The position numbers and the translations under genes were made by a program. A DNA stretch of 33,210 bases, from positions 1 through 33,210 of the forward strand of contig JBGTBA010000148.1 in assembly GCA_041749595.1 (NCBI GenBank), read 5' to 3'. A model generated the notes under the pieces. It worked only from the letters and a program-made list of their open reading frames with translations. It made no database searches and was not told the DNA's origin. The first letter of the stretch is position 1. Each line of letters begins with the position of its first letter. This DNA is from Aurantibrevibacter sp041749595. GTDB taxonomy: Bacteria > Bacteroidota > Bacteroidia > Flavobacteriales > Flavobacteriaceae. This document shows, piece by piece, positions 1 through 8,672 of this stretch.

Positions 1-136
1 TTAGAATTTAATAAATTTAAAACGAAAAGAATTTTAAAAATTCCTGTATTCTACTAAAAAATAGTACTTTTTTATCACCAAAAGACACAATTTCGAGAAC
101 GATTTATACAAATAGAACAGAAATATTATGATTTAA

Positions 137-1021
137 TTACGACATACTCGTTTTAATATTTAAAAACAGCTTTCGGTATTCATGGGGGCTCATTTGTGCA
201 ATGGATTTAAACTGCCGGTTAAAATTGGAAAGGGTGTTGAAACCACATTCATAACTAATTTGTGAAATGTTGAGGTTGTCCTCTAAAAGCAATTTTCGCG
301 CATGTCCGGTTCGAATTTCATTGACAAATTTGGTAAAGGTTTTATTGGCTCTGGGCTTAAAGTACCTGCAAAACGAGGTTGTGGTCATGTTTAAAAGATC
401 GGCAATTTCTTCCAAGGCAATGTCCTTTTTAAAATTGGTCATCACATAATCGTACACCAAATGCATTTTTTCTGCATCATCTTTTTTTAAAACATTGGTA
501 TAACCCGGACTTGCAAGTAGGGTATATTCATCTGTATTTGCAAGGATATCCAAAATTTCAAATAATTTTATAATCCGTTGAAACCCTTGCTCCTGATTTA
601 TTCCAAGGAATAATTTATTGATTTTTTCTCTTGATTCTCCATAAAACTCCATTCCTCTTGCAGAATTTTCCACAAGCTTGTTTATTGTATAAAACTCTTC
701 CTTTTGCAGTAAGGATTGGCTAAGGAGCTCATTATCAAAGTAGATTACCAGTCCTCTTGTGATTAGTTTGCTATCCTTTTCAAAGTAGATATCATCACTA
801 CGCCATAAATGAGGTAGGTTGAGGCCGGTCAAAACAAGGTCGCCTTCTTCAAAAGTTTGGACATGGTCTCCTACAAACCGGGTACCCCTACCTTGAACGA
901 TATACGAAATTTGGAACTCGGGATGGAAATGCCAATTGGGGTTAAAAAAGGGACCGATCAAGTCTTTGAAGATAAACGTTTCTTTGGGTGTGAGTGTTTT
1001 TTCAATATTTGGGCCACCCAT
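137..1021 (-). CDS. AraC-family transcriptional regulator (cupin sensor + AraC HTH)
   Basis: This 294-residue protein is a transcription factor. Its N-terminal half (about 20-110) reads as a cupin-like sugar-sensing domain, with HFHPEFQ near residue 32 and a GDLVL segment. Its C-terminal 100 residues carry two helix-turn-helix units of the AraC type, including FCRYFK, then CGFNTLSNFNRQFK and the closing MSPHEYR. The length is typical for the family. The gene lies downstream of and co-directional with the mutarotase and lactonase genes, 157 bases away, so it probably controls sugar catabolism here. A 24-base inverted repeat 37 bases before its ATG could be an autoregulatory site. The first 95 bases of the gene plus about 53 upstream bases are duplicated at 17755-17902. 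The effector is inferred to be L-fucose or a derivative; the sequence does not prove it. Confidence 0.9.
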   Translation of the reverse strand: MGGPNIEKTLTPKETFIFKDLIGPFFNPNWHFHPEFQISYIVQGRGTRFVGDHVQTFEEGDLVLTGLNLPHLWRSDDIYFEKDSKLITRGLVIYFDNELLSQSLLQKEEFYTINKLVENSARGMEFYGESREKINKLFLGINQEQGFQRIIKLFEILDILANTDEYTLLASPGYTNVLKKDDAEKMHLVYDYVMTNFKKDIALEEIADLLNMTTTSFCRYFKPRANKTFTKFVNEIRTGHARKLLLEDNLNISQISYECGFNTLSNFNRQFKSIAQMSPHEYRKLFLNIKTSMS

Positions 1022-1057
1022 AAATTTCCTTTTTTGTTTGAATAAGGGCTAAATTTA

Positions 1058-1081
1058 GGACAAAAAAGTATTATTTTGTCC
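1058..1081. promoter_or_regulatory. Perfect 8-bp inverted repeat upstream of the AraC gene
   Basis: The arms GGACAAAA (1058-1065) and TTTTGTCC (1074-1081) are exact reverse complements around an 8-base spacer. The repeat lies 37 bases upstream of the AraC start codon. The partial copy of this region near 17886 has lost the symmetry. A second palindrome, TTGCATAATGCAA (1111-1123), lies further upstream. Regulator binding is inferred. Confidence 0.35.
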
Positions 1082-1178
1082 AATCTGTAAAGTTAAAGGT
1101 TCAAAGGGCATTGCATAATGCAAGCCTACTTTACACTGAGTTTGGCAAACACCTCGCCTCCCGACGATTATGATCCTT

Positions 1179-1508
1179 TCAATACTCAAAGACCTTTTCC
1201 ATAGGCATCCATTTTTGTCCGGGTTTTGCAAACGGTAACGCTTGCTGGTAGTTCCACATTAGGGTTTCCCATTCCTGGACTCTAGCGTTTTCCGCATCCA
1301 TTTTGGCCTTTCTTTCAAATGAAAAATCCTCCGTTACTTCAATAATCATAAATAAGCGGTTGCCTACCCTGAATATTTCCATGGACTGGATTCCAGAATC
1401 GCCAAGACTTTGTAGTACTTCAGGCCATACGGCTTTGTGGTAATCGTCATATTTTTTAATCAGAGCCTCATCTTGTCTCAGGTCTAAGGCCAAATAGTGT
1501 TTTTTCAT
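1179..1508 (-). CDS. L-rhamnose/L-fucose mutarotase family protein (RhaM-like)
   Basis: This 109-residue cytoplasmic protein matches the RhaM (DUF718) family in length and pattern. These enzymes interconvert alpha and beta anomers of L-rhamnose or L-fucose. The family's active-site features are visible: Tyr20 and His24 in the segment YDDYHKAVWPEV, and the tryptophans at 80 and 85 in EWETLMW. It lies 56 bases downstream of the lactonase gene on the same strand, so the two are probably co-transcribed. Since the neighbours encode L-fuconate metabolism, the likely substrate is L-fucose, to be delivered as the right anomer to a sugar dehydrogenase. L-rhamnose is the main alternative, because the family cannot be split by substrate from sequence reading. 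Confidence 0.88.
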   Translation of the reverse strand: MKKHYLALDLRQDEALIKKYDDYHKAVWPEVLQSLGDSGIQSMEIFRVGNRLFMIIEVTEDFSFERKAKMDAENARVQEWETLMWNYQQALPFAKPGQKWMPMEKVFEY

Positions 1509-1564
1509 GAATGTAACTATTTAAAAACAACATTGAAAATTTAATTTTTGTAATGCCTGTGTAA

Positions 1565-2398
1565 TTAGACATCAAGATTGTAAAAAAGAGCTGCATTTTT
1601 TCCCATGATGCGCTGCTGTACCTCATGGGGATAAGCACTGATGTATTTTTCCACAATTTGGAGCACTTCGCCGTACTCAGCTGCCAGTCGGCACACGGGC
1701 CAATCCGATCCGAACATAATCCTGTCGGTGCCAAAGCAATCAAAAACCACATCCAGATAGGGCGTAAAATCGGTAGTTTCCCAAGAGTGCCAATACGCTT
1801 CCGTAACCATACCGGATATCTTACAATGTATGTTTTTATTTTGGGACAGCCTTTCCATATCTTTTTGCCAGCCGTTTATTTCTTTGGTTTTGATATAGGG
1901 CTTCGCAATATGGTCCACCACAAATTTTTGGTCTGGAAAAGACGAAACCAGTTCGGTAGCTTCTTCTATTTGATGGGGAAAAATAAGGATGTCGTAGGTA
2001 AGTCCATATTGGTTTAGCTTGGAGACGCCATTTTGAAAAGCCTTGTCCAACATAAAACCGTTGGGTTCTTCCTGCACCAAATGTCGAATTCCTTTTAAAA
2101 GGTTGTTTTTGCTAAAGTGCAAAAGTCGTTCTTCCACATTTGCAGCCTTGAGATCTACCCAACCTACCACACCTTTTATAAAACTGTTTTCCCGGGCACA
2201 TTGAAGCAGAAATTCGGTTTCTTTTTCAGAAGGATTCGCCTCTACGGCAATGCAGCCGTCAAAATGGAATTCCTTTAGGAGGGGCTGTAGATCCAAGGGT
2301 AGAAAATCGTGCTTTAAAACGGACATAGGCTCGTTTATCCAAAAATGGGTATCCGGACTATAGTTCCAAAAATGTTGGTGACTGTCTATACGCATCAC
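1565..2398 (-). CDS. Amidohydrolase-family lactonase, probable L-fuconolactonase (COG3618)
   Basis: This 277-residue protein belongs to the Amidohydrolase_2/COG3618 group, which includes L-fuconolactone and L-rhamnonolactone hydrolases. The N-terminal metal-site motif HQH is at residues 7-9 (RIDSHQHFW). His163 lies in VVDHIAKP and the conserved Asp232 in MFGSDWPVC, near the end of the TIM barrel. No signal peptide is visible, so it is cytoplasmic. It would open L-fucono-lactone to L-fuconate, the substrate of the fucD product encoded at 14793. It is the first gene of a minus-strand unit followed by the mutarotase gene. ATG codons at residues 1 and 2 give two equivalent starts. The family is clear; substrate assignment rests on context. 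Confidence 0.85.
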   Translation of the reverse strand: MMRIDSHQHFWNYSPDTHFWINEPMSVLKHDFLPLDLQPLLKEFHFDGCIAVEANPSEKETEFLLQCARENSFIKGVVGWVDLKAANVEERLLHFSKNNLLKGIRHLVQEEPNGFMLDKAFQNGVSKLNQYGLTYDILIFPHQIEEATELVSSFPDQKFVVDHIAKPYIKTKEINGWQKDMERLSQNKNIHCKISGMVTEAYWHSWETTDFTPYLDVVFDCFGTDRIMFGSDWPVCRLAAEYGEVLQIVEKYISAYPHEVQQRIMGKNAALFYNLDV

Positions 2399-2775
2399 TG
2401 GACTGTTTTTTAGTTATGTAATGACATCTTCTTTAATAATGGCACCATTTAAAGATAAGTTTTTTGAGCGTCATAACACCCCAGGTGTATCCAAAAAAAG
2501 AGGATTATCATCACTAAAACATAAAAGCCCGATTTTTACATCAGGCTTTTATAAAGACAATTAAACAAACTCAAAAAATTAACTTTTAAAAAAATGATTG
2601 TTGTTGTTCGTAAATCATTATGAGAACAATTTAAAACAAGATAAAATTAGATCATAATGCTATCATGTGCTACAATTTATTTGGCTATCTGTGATATTTT
2701 TTTTGCCTTATTTAATATTTTGTAAAACAATCGGTTTATTTTATTAAATTGGGATAATATCCAAAATAAAAGATT
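2399..2775. promoter_or_regulatory. Divergent intergenic region between lactonase and second AraC gene
   Basis: This 377-base AT-rich region separates the minus-strand lactonase from the plus-strand AraC gene and should hold both promoters. I see no exact TTTG/TAnnTTTG promoter. It contains the terminator-like hairpin at 2521-2552, an inverted repeat TTGTTC/GAACAA (2604-2609 and 2624-2629), and the palindrome GGATAATATCC (2752-2762) just before the AraC start, a possible autoregulatory operator. Confidence 0.5.
2521..2552. terminator. Terminator-like hairpin inside a divergent promoter region
   Basis: The arms ATAAAAGCC (2521-2529) and GGCTTTTAT (2544-2552) are perfect complements around a 14-base loop. 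T-rich tails follow in both directions, as in a bidirectional intrinsic terminator. It lies between two divergent genes, where no transcript should end unless one begins upstream of it. It could be a leader attenuator for the minus-strand genes or a relic of a lost gene. Confidence 0.4.
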
Positions 2776-3642
2776 TTGAAATTACATCTATTAGATAGAA
2801 GCAATACAAAAAACAGTTCTTTTACGGTAAAGAGCCATAAATACCCTTATTTTTTAAAAGTATGGCATTATCATCCAGAGCTGGAATTGGTTTTGATAAA
2901 AAAAAGTACGGGCACGAGTTTTATTGGTGATAACATTGAGAAGTTTGAAGAGATGGATGTGGTAATTATAGGTAAGAACCTCCCTCATATGTGGGTTAAT
3001 GATGAAGCGTATTTTGGCACAAACTCCGAGTTAATAGCTGAGGCGATAGGTATACATTTTAGTGAGGACTTTTTAGGTTCCCATTTTTTTGAGGTCCCCG
3101 AAATGTTGCATATCGGGCAAATGCTTAAGAGGGCAAATCAAGGGATTAAATTCTATGGTATAGCGGATTTGGTTATCGATAAAATAAATTCTCTCTTAGA
3201 CTTAGAAGATTTTTCTAAATCCATTGCTTTATTGGAAGTATTAAATAATTTGGCCAAACATAAAAATTATAAATTATTGTCCAGTGCTGGGTATAAGAAT
3301 GCATTTGACAAAACCGATGATAAGAGTTTGGATAAAATTTACGCATTTGTATTTAAAAATTTTACCAATAATATAGGATCAAAAGATGTGGCAAAAGTAG
3401 CTAATATGAATGCCTCTGCCTTTAGCAGGTATTTTAAACGTATCCATAGGAAAACCTTTACACGATATCTTAACGAAATACGAATAGGATATGCCTGTAA
3501 ACTTATTTTGGAGAACAAATTTAATATCACCGGCATTTGTTATGAAAGTGGTTTCAACAATATATCCAACTTTAATAGACAGTTCAAAAATATCACTGGT
3601 TTTTCTCCAAGCGAATATATTGCCAAACATATAAAAATTTGA
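2776..3642 (+). CDS. AraC-family transcriptional regulator, TTG start
   Basis: This 288-residue regulator is a diverged paralogue of the one at 137-1021. The two share HYHPELE versus HFHPEFQ in the cupin domain and the C-terminal pattern SRYFKR, then ESGFNNISNFNRQFK and FSPSEY. The N-terminal 120 residues form the presumed sensor and the last 100 the DNA-binding part. There is no usable ATG: an in-frame TAA lies at 2767-2769 and the first in-frame start-like codon is TTG at 2776, whose product aligns from the beginning of the sensor domain. It is divergent from the lactonase gene and convergent with the DUF1080 end of the SusCD operon, so it may control either. The inducer is unknown. Confidence 0.85.
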   Translation: MKLHLLDRSNTKNSSFTVKSHKYPYFLKVWHYHPELELVLIKKSTGTSFIGDNIEKFEEMDVVIIGKNLPHMWVNDEAYFGTNSELIAEAIGIHFSEDFLGSHFFEVPEMLHIGQMLKRANQGIKFYGIADLVIDKINSLLDLEDFSKSIALLEVLNNLAKHKNYKLLSSAGYKNAFDKTDDKSLDKIYAFVFKNFTNNIGSKDVAKVANMNASAFSRYFKRIHRKTFTRYLNEIRIGYACKLILENKFNITGICYESGFNNISNFNRQFKNITGFSPSEYIAKHIKI

Positions 3643-3713
3643 AGCAATTCATTTTTGTGCCATGTTAGCAAGTACAATCTTTTGGTAACTAGGCACTTTC
3701 ACAGTGACTAACC

Positions 3714-3748
3714 AAAAAAGGCCGTCTAATAAGCTAGACAGCCTTTTT
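3714..3748. terminator. Bidirectional intrinsic terminator
   Basis: A run of six A (3714-3719) is followed by GGC, GTCTA, the loop ATAAGC, then TAGAC, GCC and five T. The stem has one mismatch. It lies 71 bases after the AraC stop codon and before the convergent DUF1080 gene, so it can end transcripts from both sides. Confidence 0.75.
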
Positions 3749-3929
3749 CGTTCAACTCAACTAACTCACACAAACTAACTTTCAATTTTCCTTACTTAAT
3801 TTTTAGTTTTTACCTAAAAATTGCTTTTCCATTTAAGTTTGGAAATTTTTATTGCCATGGATTCAGACGGGTTCTTAAAATTTTCTAATTAGATTTAGTT
3901 GCATAGGTTAAGAGAGGTACGTTGTTATA

Positions 3930-4733
3930 TTACAATTTTTTAATCATAATATTTCTATATTCCACCTTCATCGGAGGTCCTACATGTACCTGAACACCTA
4001 AAAATCCTGAGGATGATCTGTTAACCGTATCATCATCAATGATCTCACTCATTAAAATTCCGTTGATATAGTGCTGTAAATTATTGCCCTTTATGATAAG
4101 ATGGGCTTCGTTCCAATCTTCACTCTTGATCTTTGTTTTTAGATCGTCCGAGTCCCCAAGCGATTCCAAAATCTCCCTACTCTGCCAGGCATTCTTTGCT
4201 ACATTGGCCCGTAAAGACCCTGGAGTACTAGAATGTTTTTGTGAAGTTACTCTTACCTTTTCTCCGCGATATGCCAAAGTAGTACGTTTTTTCTCTTCAT
4301 AGTTTTGCCCGGTATACCTTATTTTTCCATCTATATCTGCTTGATATCCGCGTAAGGCGAAAGGAATGGTATCCACTTTTTCGCTTCGGTAATTTATACC
4401 GCTGTTTCCGGCTTCTGCTATTCGAAACTCAAGTTTAAGTTCAAAGTCACTGGGCTGTCCGCCTTGCCAAATAATAAAGGTATTGTTCTTTAAAAGCGTG
4501 GTAGGGGTTACCTCCCCAACTAGGTTTCCATTCTCTACTCTCCAATAGGTAGGGTCTCCTTGCCAGTTGTTAAGGGTCTTGCCATCGAATATCGGTACGA
4601 ATCCATCTTGATCCGACATGGTCATCACCACTTCCGTTACCTGTTTATTACCTTTTTTATTCATACAGGATTGTAAGCCAACAATTGCCAACATCAGCAG
4701 TATACATGGTTTAAAAGTTGTTTTTAAATTCAT
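3930..4733 (-). CDS. DUF1080 (3-keto-disaccharide hydrolase-like) lipoprotein
   Basis: This 267-residue protein has a lipoprotein signal peptide (LMLAIVGLQSC, lipid Cys23) and one DUF1080 domain from about residue 45. Family hallmarks are visible: FVPIFDGKTLNNW, the glycine/tryptophan-rich GDPTYWRVENGNLVGE, SGINYRSE, and the closing GFLGVQVHVGP. DUF1080 has a concanavalin-like fold, and some members act on 3-keto-glycosides, giving the family its current name. It is the last gene of the SusCD operon, 6 bases after the FG-GAP gene. It is probably anchored in the periplasm or on the outer membrane. In this setting it may hydrolyse or eliminate an oxidised sugar made by the upstream dehydrogenase. 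A purely binding role is the alternative. Confidence 0.85.
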   Translation of the reverse strand: MNLKTTFKPCILLMLAIVGLQSCMNKKGNKQVTEVVMTMSDQDGFVPIFDGKTLNNWQGDPTYWRVENGNLVGEVTPTTLLKNNTFIIWQGGQPSDFELKLEFRIAEAGNSGINYRSEKVDTIPFALRGYQADIDGKIRYTGQNYEEKKRTTLAYRGEKVRVTSQKHSSTPGSLRANVAKNAWQSREILESLGDSDDLKTKIKSEDWNEAHLIIKGNNLQHYINGILMSEIIDDDTVNRSSSGFLGVQVHVGPPMKVEYRNIMIKKL

Positions 4734-4739
4734 GATCTA

Positions 4740-5966
4740 TTATTTTATAGGTTCGTTGTAATAAATGTATAGACCATCTTTTCCGGCCACTATAATATCT
4801 TTCATTCCGTTATTGTCCAAATCGGAAACACTAAAATAAACTCCTGTTCCCTTTCCTTGGCCATAAGGGCCATAATCAATGACTTGCTTGCTAAAATTCT
4901 CCCCATTCCATTTAAAAACGTAAAGTCCTAAATCATCATTGCCACCAGGGTCTTTTCCGTTATGTGCACGATACCGCTTACCTGTTACCAGTTCATTTTC
5001 CCCATCTTGATCAATATCCGTCCATTCCATACTGTGGTACTGTGAATTATAAGGATCAATAGCGTGTTTCACCCAATGTGATTTTCCTTTCTTCCCCTCA
5101 GTGGTCTGTTCATACCAAAATAAACCGTAATCATGGCCTTGACCAACAATAAGGTCCGATAGGCCATCCTTATTTACATCGGTTACAATTATGGGTACGC
5201 TTGCTGTACCCAATTCAAAATCCTGATGAAATTTCCATATCCCGGCAAAGGGATTGTGCGGGGCTTCCAACCAACCCTTGGATACAATAATATCGTCTAG
5301 TCCGTCACCGTTAATATCTCCAAAACCTAGACCATGTCCATGTGGACCAAAAATGCCGTGCTTACTGAATTTTCCTGCACCTTTCTTGTTGCCATCCAAC
5401 AGCAATCTATAAATCACCAAAGAGTCATTGGGGGTATTGGGAATTATTTCAACAGTGCCATCCCCATCGATATCCCAAGAACGCGTGCTTTCAATATTAC
5501 CTGCTTCCGCTATCAAATGTTCTTGCCATTCACCGCCATTACCAGGATTTTCCTTCCACACCAATTGTTTTCCAAACCAGCCACCAGTAATAAAATCCAT
5601 ATGGCCATCCCCATTCACATCCAATGGAATGGTAGAAAAATCGTCATAATATTCCCCATATCTTTTTGCCGAGCCTATGTAATGACGTGTTTGAAAGTCA
5701 GGTCCCTTGTACCAATAGGCTCCAGAGACAATATCTACAAGGTTGTCGTTGTCCACATCAAATGTGCCTACCGTTTCGTAACTTTCAGAGGCTAGCTGTT
5801 GTTTGGTAAACTTTATCTGTCTGGATTGTGCAAATATGGCAGAACCCCACATTGCAAATGCAAAGATTAACAGAAACACCGATCTGTTTATGCCAATAAT
5901 ACTCGGCATAAACGGTACGGGGATTTTTATACCAAATTTTCCATATGCAGCAATTATAGTAGCCAT
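4740..5966 (-). CDS. Secreted FG-GAP/VCBS repeat protein (seven-bladed propeller)
   Basis: This protein of up to 408 residues has seven FG-GAP/VCBS repeats from about residue 65 to the end. Each has a calcium-loop core, for example DVDNDNLVD, DVNGDGHMD, DIDGDGTVE, DINGDGLDD, DVNKDGLSD, DIDQDGENE and DLDNNGMKD. This predicts a calcium-binding seven-bladed propeller. The ATG at 5966 is 2 bases after the previous stop codon. A second ATG at 5909 starts directly at a good signal peptide (SVFLLIFAFAMWGSAIFAQ) and may be the true start, giving 389 residues. No catalytic residues are apparent. In other Bacteroidota and Planctomycetota such proteins sit beside DUF1080 and PVC-type cytochrome genes, as here. 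A scaffold, substrate-binding or lyase-like role is possible. Confidence 0.82.
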   Translation of the reverse strand: MATIIAAYGKFGIKIPVPFMPSIIGINRSVFLLIFAFAMWGSAIFAQSRQIKFTKQQLASESYETVGTFDVDNDNLVDIVSGAYWYKGPDFQTRHYIGSAKRYGEYYDDFSTIPLDVNGDGHMDFITGGWFGKQLVWKENPGNGGEWQEHLIAEAGNIESTRSWDIDGDGTVEIIPNTPNDSLVIYRLLLDGNKKGAGKFSKHGIFGPHGHGLGFGDINGDGLDDIIVSKGWLEAPHNPFAGIWKFHQDFELGTASVPIIVTDVNKDGLSDLIVGQGHDYGLFWYEQTTEGKKGKSHWVKHAIDPYNSQYHSMEWTDIDQDGENELVTGKRYRAHNGKDPGGNDDLGLYVFKWNGENFSKQVIDYGPYGQGKGTGVYFSVSDLDNNGMKDIIVAGKDGLYIYYNEPIK

Positions 5967-5968
5967 TA

Positions 5969-8641
5969 CTATTGATTGGGCCCAGTTTTTGAATAAATTG
6001 GATTATCCGGATTTCCTCCAGCTACCAAATAGGCCAGAAGGTCTTTAATTTCTTCTTCGTTAAGTCCATTGATGGTTCCAGGAGGCATCAATGAAACCGA
6101 AGAAAGCTTAGTATCCACCACTTGATCTTTGGGTATATCCCGTGTTGCATCGGGTGCATATGGGTTTTGCGAAACGATATAATTTTGCTCGGTCTCATTC
6201 ATCAATCTTCCCACTATAGATTTTCCATCTTTCAAGGTGTATACTGTAGTGTTATATTGATCGGAAATCGCACCGCTTGGATCTATAATGGCCTTAAGTA
6301 TATCTTGTGGTGAGAAACGGGTTCCCAATTGTGTTAGGTCTGGGCCTATATTCTCTCCTTCTCCTTTCATGGAATGACAAGTAATGCAAGTTGTTGCCGC
6401 AAACATGCTTTTACCGTATTCAAAATCCCTACTCCTTAGGCCATCGGCCAATAAAGGTTCTATCTCCTCCACTTGCCAATTGTGTCGAGGTCCTTTGGGT
6501 TGTATAGTTGAAACTGCCAAATCGTTGCCAGAGCTGGACAAAAGATCCGCTCCAGACATCTTATCGTAAAAATCAAATTTATCTTTAGGCACATGGGTTA
6601 GTGCTTTCTTTCTGGCCTTGTCTATGAAACCAATGTAGCTTCTTCCAGCTTTGAACGAAAACGCCTTGTTGAACCATTTAAAATATTTTTCACGAAGTTC
6701 CGGCGTCCACCCAGCATCTAAATCCTCCAGTACCATACCGTAATAGGTATGCTGGGCAGGTGGCATATTTTTTAAAGTAAGAGCTATATCCATTCCATAT
6801 TGTGGATTTCTCAAAATAAGATCCGAAGCCTCTGTTGCGGTATTGGCCATTACATCTATATTTTCACCTGTATTAGATTCTAAAAGTGCCAATGTTTTGC
6901 TAGCTAAGGTAGGGTCGTCCAAATAGGCAAGTGTTTTACTAAGTAATTGGTTCAATACGTCTGTCGCTGCTGGATAATGTGGTGAAAGGTAATCGATGAC
7001 CTTTTTCTTAATGGATGGAACCGGAATCCCAAAGCGTGAAACGGTTAGTTCAATAGCCCTTAGTTGAGCCACTTGTTGTTGAGGGGAAAGTTTTGAAAAA
7101 TCTACCCCTAAGAGGGCATTTAGCATTTGGTTTTGCTGGGATTTAGCCCCATGCCTGGATAGGGCTATAATTCCCTGTGCCAAAATAATGGGATCCTTTT
7201 CGGAAAGCACCTTGCCCTGCCATTCATTAACAGGTTGGTGCTCTACGGCAATACGTGCCGCATATTGGATAAATCTATCCTCGCTGTTTAAATACGGCCA
7301 TGCAAAGTCAATTGCCCCACTTTTTGGGTCGGCATGATACGTTTCCAACTGCCTTCTTATTTTATTTCCTTCTGTCAATTCCGATGCCTTGTTGGCGGCT
7401 GTTACAGCTTCATTTCCGGTATAATGCACCCTGTAAAGATCGGAGTCCAATCTACGTCCTCCTGTCAAGAAATACATTGCGCCATCTGGGCCGATCACGC
7501 CATCCGTCAAAGGCAGTGGCATGCCTGATAAAAACTCCTCCCGCTCACCTTCATAGGACGATCCATTAGGTTTAAGATGGATGGCATAGATGATGCCGAA
7601 ACTCCAATCGAAGGCATAAATGCTTTTTTGATATTTTTCAGGAAATTTCGCTCCCTTTCCGTAAACCACATTGGTCGGAGATCCCTGTCCAATATTCAAA
7701 ACTGGTGGAAGGTTATCGGGATATGCCGGTGACCATTTTCCATTACCTGTTCTCCATCCAAATTCGCTTCCACTTGTTACATGGCAGATACGGGTAGGAC
7801 GGTACCAGGGCATGCCCAAATCCCATTCCATATCGGAATCGTAAACAAACATGTCACCTTCATCGTTAAAATCCATATCAAATGGATTCCGAAAGCCGGC
7901 ACTTACCAATTCCCAGTTTTTTCCTTCTGGGTCTATTTTAGCTATCCAACCCCCAGGAGCCCCGCGATCATTGGCATGGCCGCGGGGGTCTTTGACCTGA
8001 GGAAACAGGTTGTCGTCCTTCCAAACTCTGGGCAAAAGATAAGTATCCATTTCTGGAAGATCTGTATGATTTCCTGCGATAACATAAAGAGACTTTCCAT
8101 CCGGACTTAAAACAATACTGTGAGGCCCATGTTCGCCAGAACCATTAAGGGATTTCAGGAGTGTTATTTTATCGAACTGATCATCACTATCGGTATCTTG
8201 TAAACGATAGAGCCCGCTGGTCTTTTCAAACTCATCATTACCGCTGTGGTTCACCATAACATACAAACTGTTGAATGCATAAAGCAATCCTTGAGCATAA
8301 CCCATTTGGATAATGGAATCCGAAACGTTTTCAGGTGTCTGAATCCTTAATTTTTCAATTTTAGGAGTCAGATCTTTAGCCTCTATCGGAGGCAAGGTAA
8401 GCCTATAAAGTGAACCATATTGATCTGAGGTGATAAGTCTATTCTTGTTGTCAAAAGCCATGGCAACCCATGAGCCTTGTCCATTATCTCCCGGACTGTA
8501 CAAATGCTCTGCCTTAAAACCCGGTTGCAATTTGAGCATTTCTATTTTTGGGTTCTTTATGGCGGTTTCAGTCTCTTTTTTATCGTTACAAGAGATAATT
8601 AAAAGGAGGGTAAAAATGAAAATAAGGGTTAATCTAAGCAT
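5969..8641 (-). CDS. PVC-type membrane-bound dehydrogenase lipoprotein with C-terminal cytochrome c
   Basis: This 890-residue lipoprotein (signal LLLIISC, lipid Cys18) has three parts. Residues about 35-415 form a propeller of the glucose/sorbosone dehydrogenase type (AMAFDNKNRLITSDQYG, GEHGPHSIVLSPDGKSLY, DGVIGPDGAMYFLTGG). Residues about 430-700 are helical and HEAT-like. Residues about 735-885 are a heme-binding domain with CITCH at 752-756 and a possible axial Met852 in SLMPPGTINGL. This architecture is common in Planctomycetota and marine Bacteroidota. It suggests oxidation of a sugar in the periplasm with electrons passed to the covalent heme. It lies 31 bases after susD and 2 bases before the FG-GAP gene, so it belongs to the SusCD operon. 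Substrate and propeller cofactor are unknown. Confidence 0.85.
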   Translation of the reverse strand: MLRLTLIFIFTLLLIISCNDKKETETAIKNPKIEMLKLQPGFKAEHLYSPGDNGQGSWVAMAFDNKNRLITSDQYGSLYRLTLPPIEAKDLTPKIEKLRIQTPENVSDSIIQMGYAQGLLYAFNSLYVMVNHSGNDEFEKTSGLYRLQDTDSDDQFDKITLLKSLNGSGEHGPHSIVLSPDGKSLYVIAGNHTDLPEMDTYLLPRVWKDDNLFPQVKDPRGHANDRGAPGGWIAKIDPEGKNWELVSAGFRNPFDMDFNDEGDMFVYDSDMEWDLGMPWYRPTRICHVTSGSEFGWRTGNGKWSPAYPDNLPPVLNIGQGSPTNVVYGKGAKFPEKYQKSIYAFDWSFGIIYAIHLKPNGSSYEGEREEFLSGMPLPLTDGVIGPDGAMYFLTGGRRLDSDLYRVHYTGNEAVTAANKASELTEGNKIRRQLETYHADPKSGAIDFAWPYLNSEDRFIQYAARIAVEHQPVNEWQGKVLSEKDPIILAQGIIALSRHGAKSQQNQMLNALLGVDFSKLSPQQQVAQLRAIELTVSRFGIPVPSIKKKVIDYLSPHYPAATDVLNQLLSKTLAYLDDPTLASKTLALLESNTGENIDVMANTATEASDLILRNPQYGMDIALTLKNMPPAQHTYYGMVLEDLDAGWTPELREKYFKWFNKAFSFKAGRSYIGFIDKARKKALTHVPKDKFDFYDKMSGADLLSSSGNDLAVSTIQPKGPRHNWQVEEIEPLLADGLRSRDFEYGKSMFAATTCITCHSMKGEGENIGPDLTQLGTRFSPQDILKAIIDPSGAISDQYNTTVYTLKDGKSIVGRLMNETEQNYIVSQNPYAPDATRDIPKDQVVDTKLSSVSLMPPGTINGLNEEEIKDLLAYLVAGGNPDNPIYSKTGPNQ

Positions 8642-8672
8642 GGAAGTTTTTTGTTTTTTTATTATCTTTTAA

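Noticed and set aside
1468..1752. 94-residue minus-strand frame overlapping the mutarotase and lactonase genes
   Set aside because: It is a different frame across the end of the lactonase gene and the start of the mutarotase gene, with no family features.
7300..7569. 89-residue plus-strand frame opposite the dehydrogenase gene
   Set aside because: It is antisense to a well-supported gene and has no start signal or family match.
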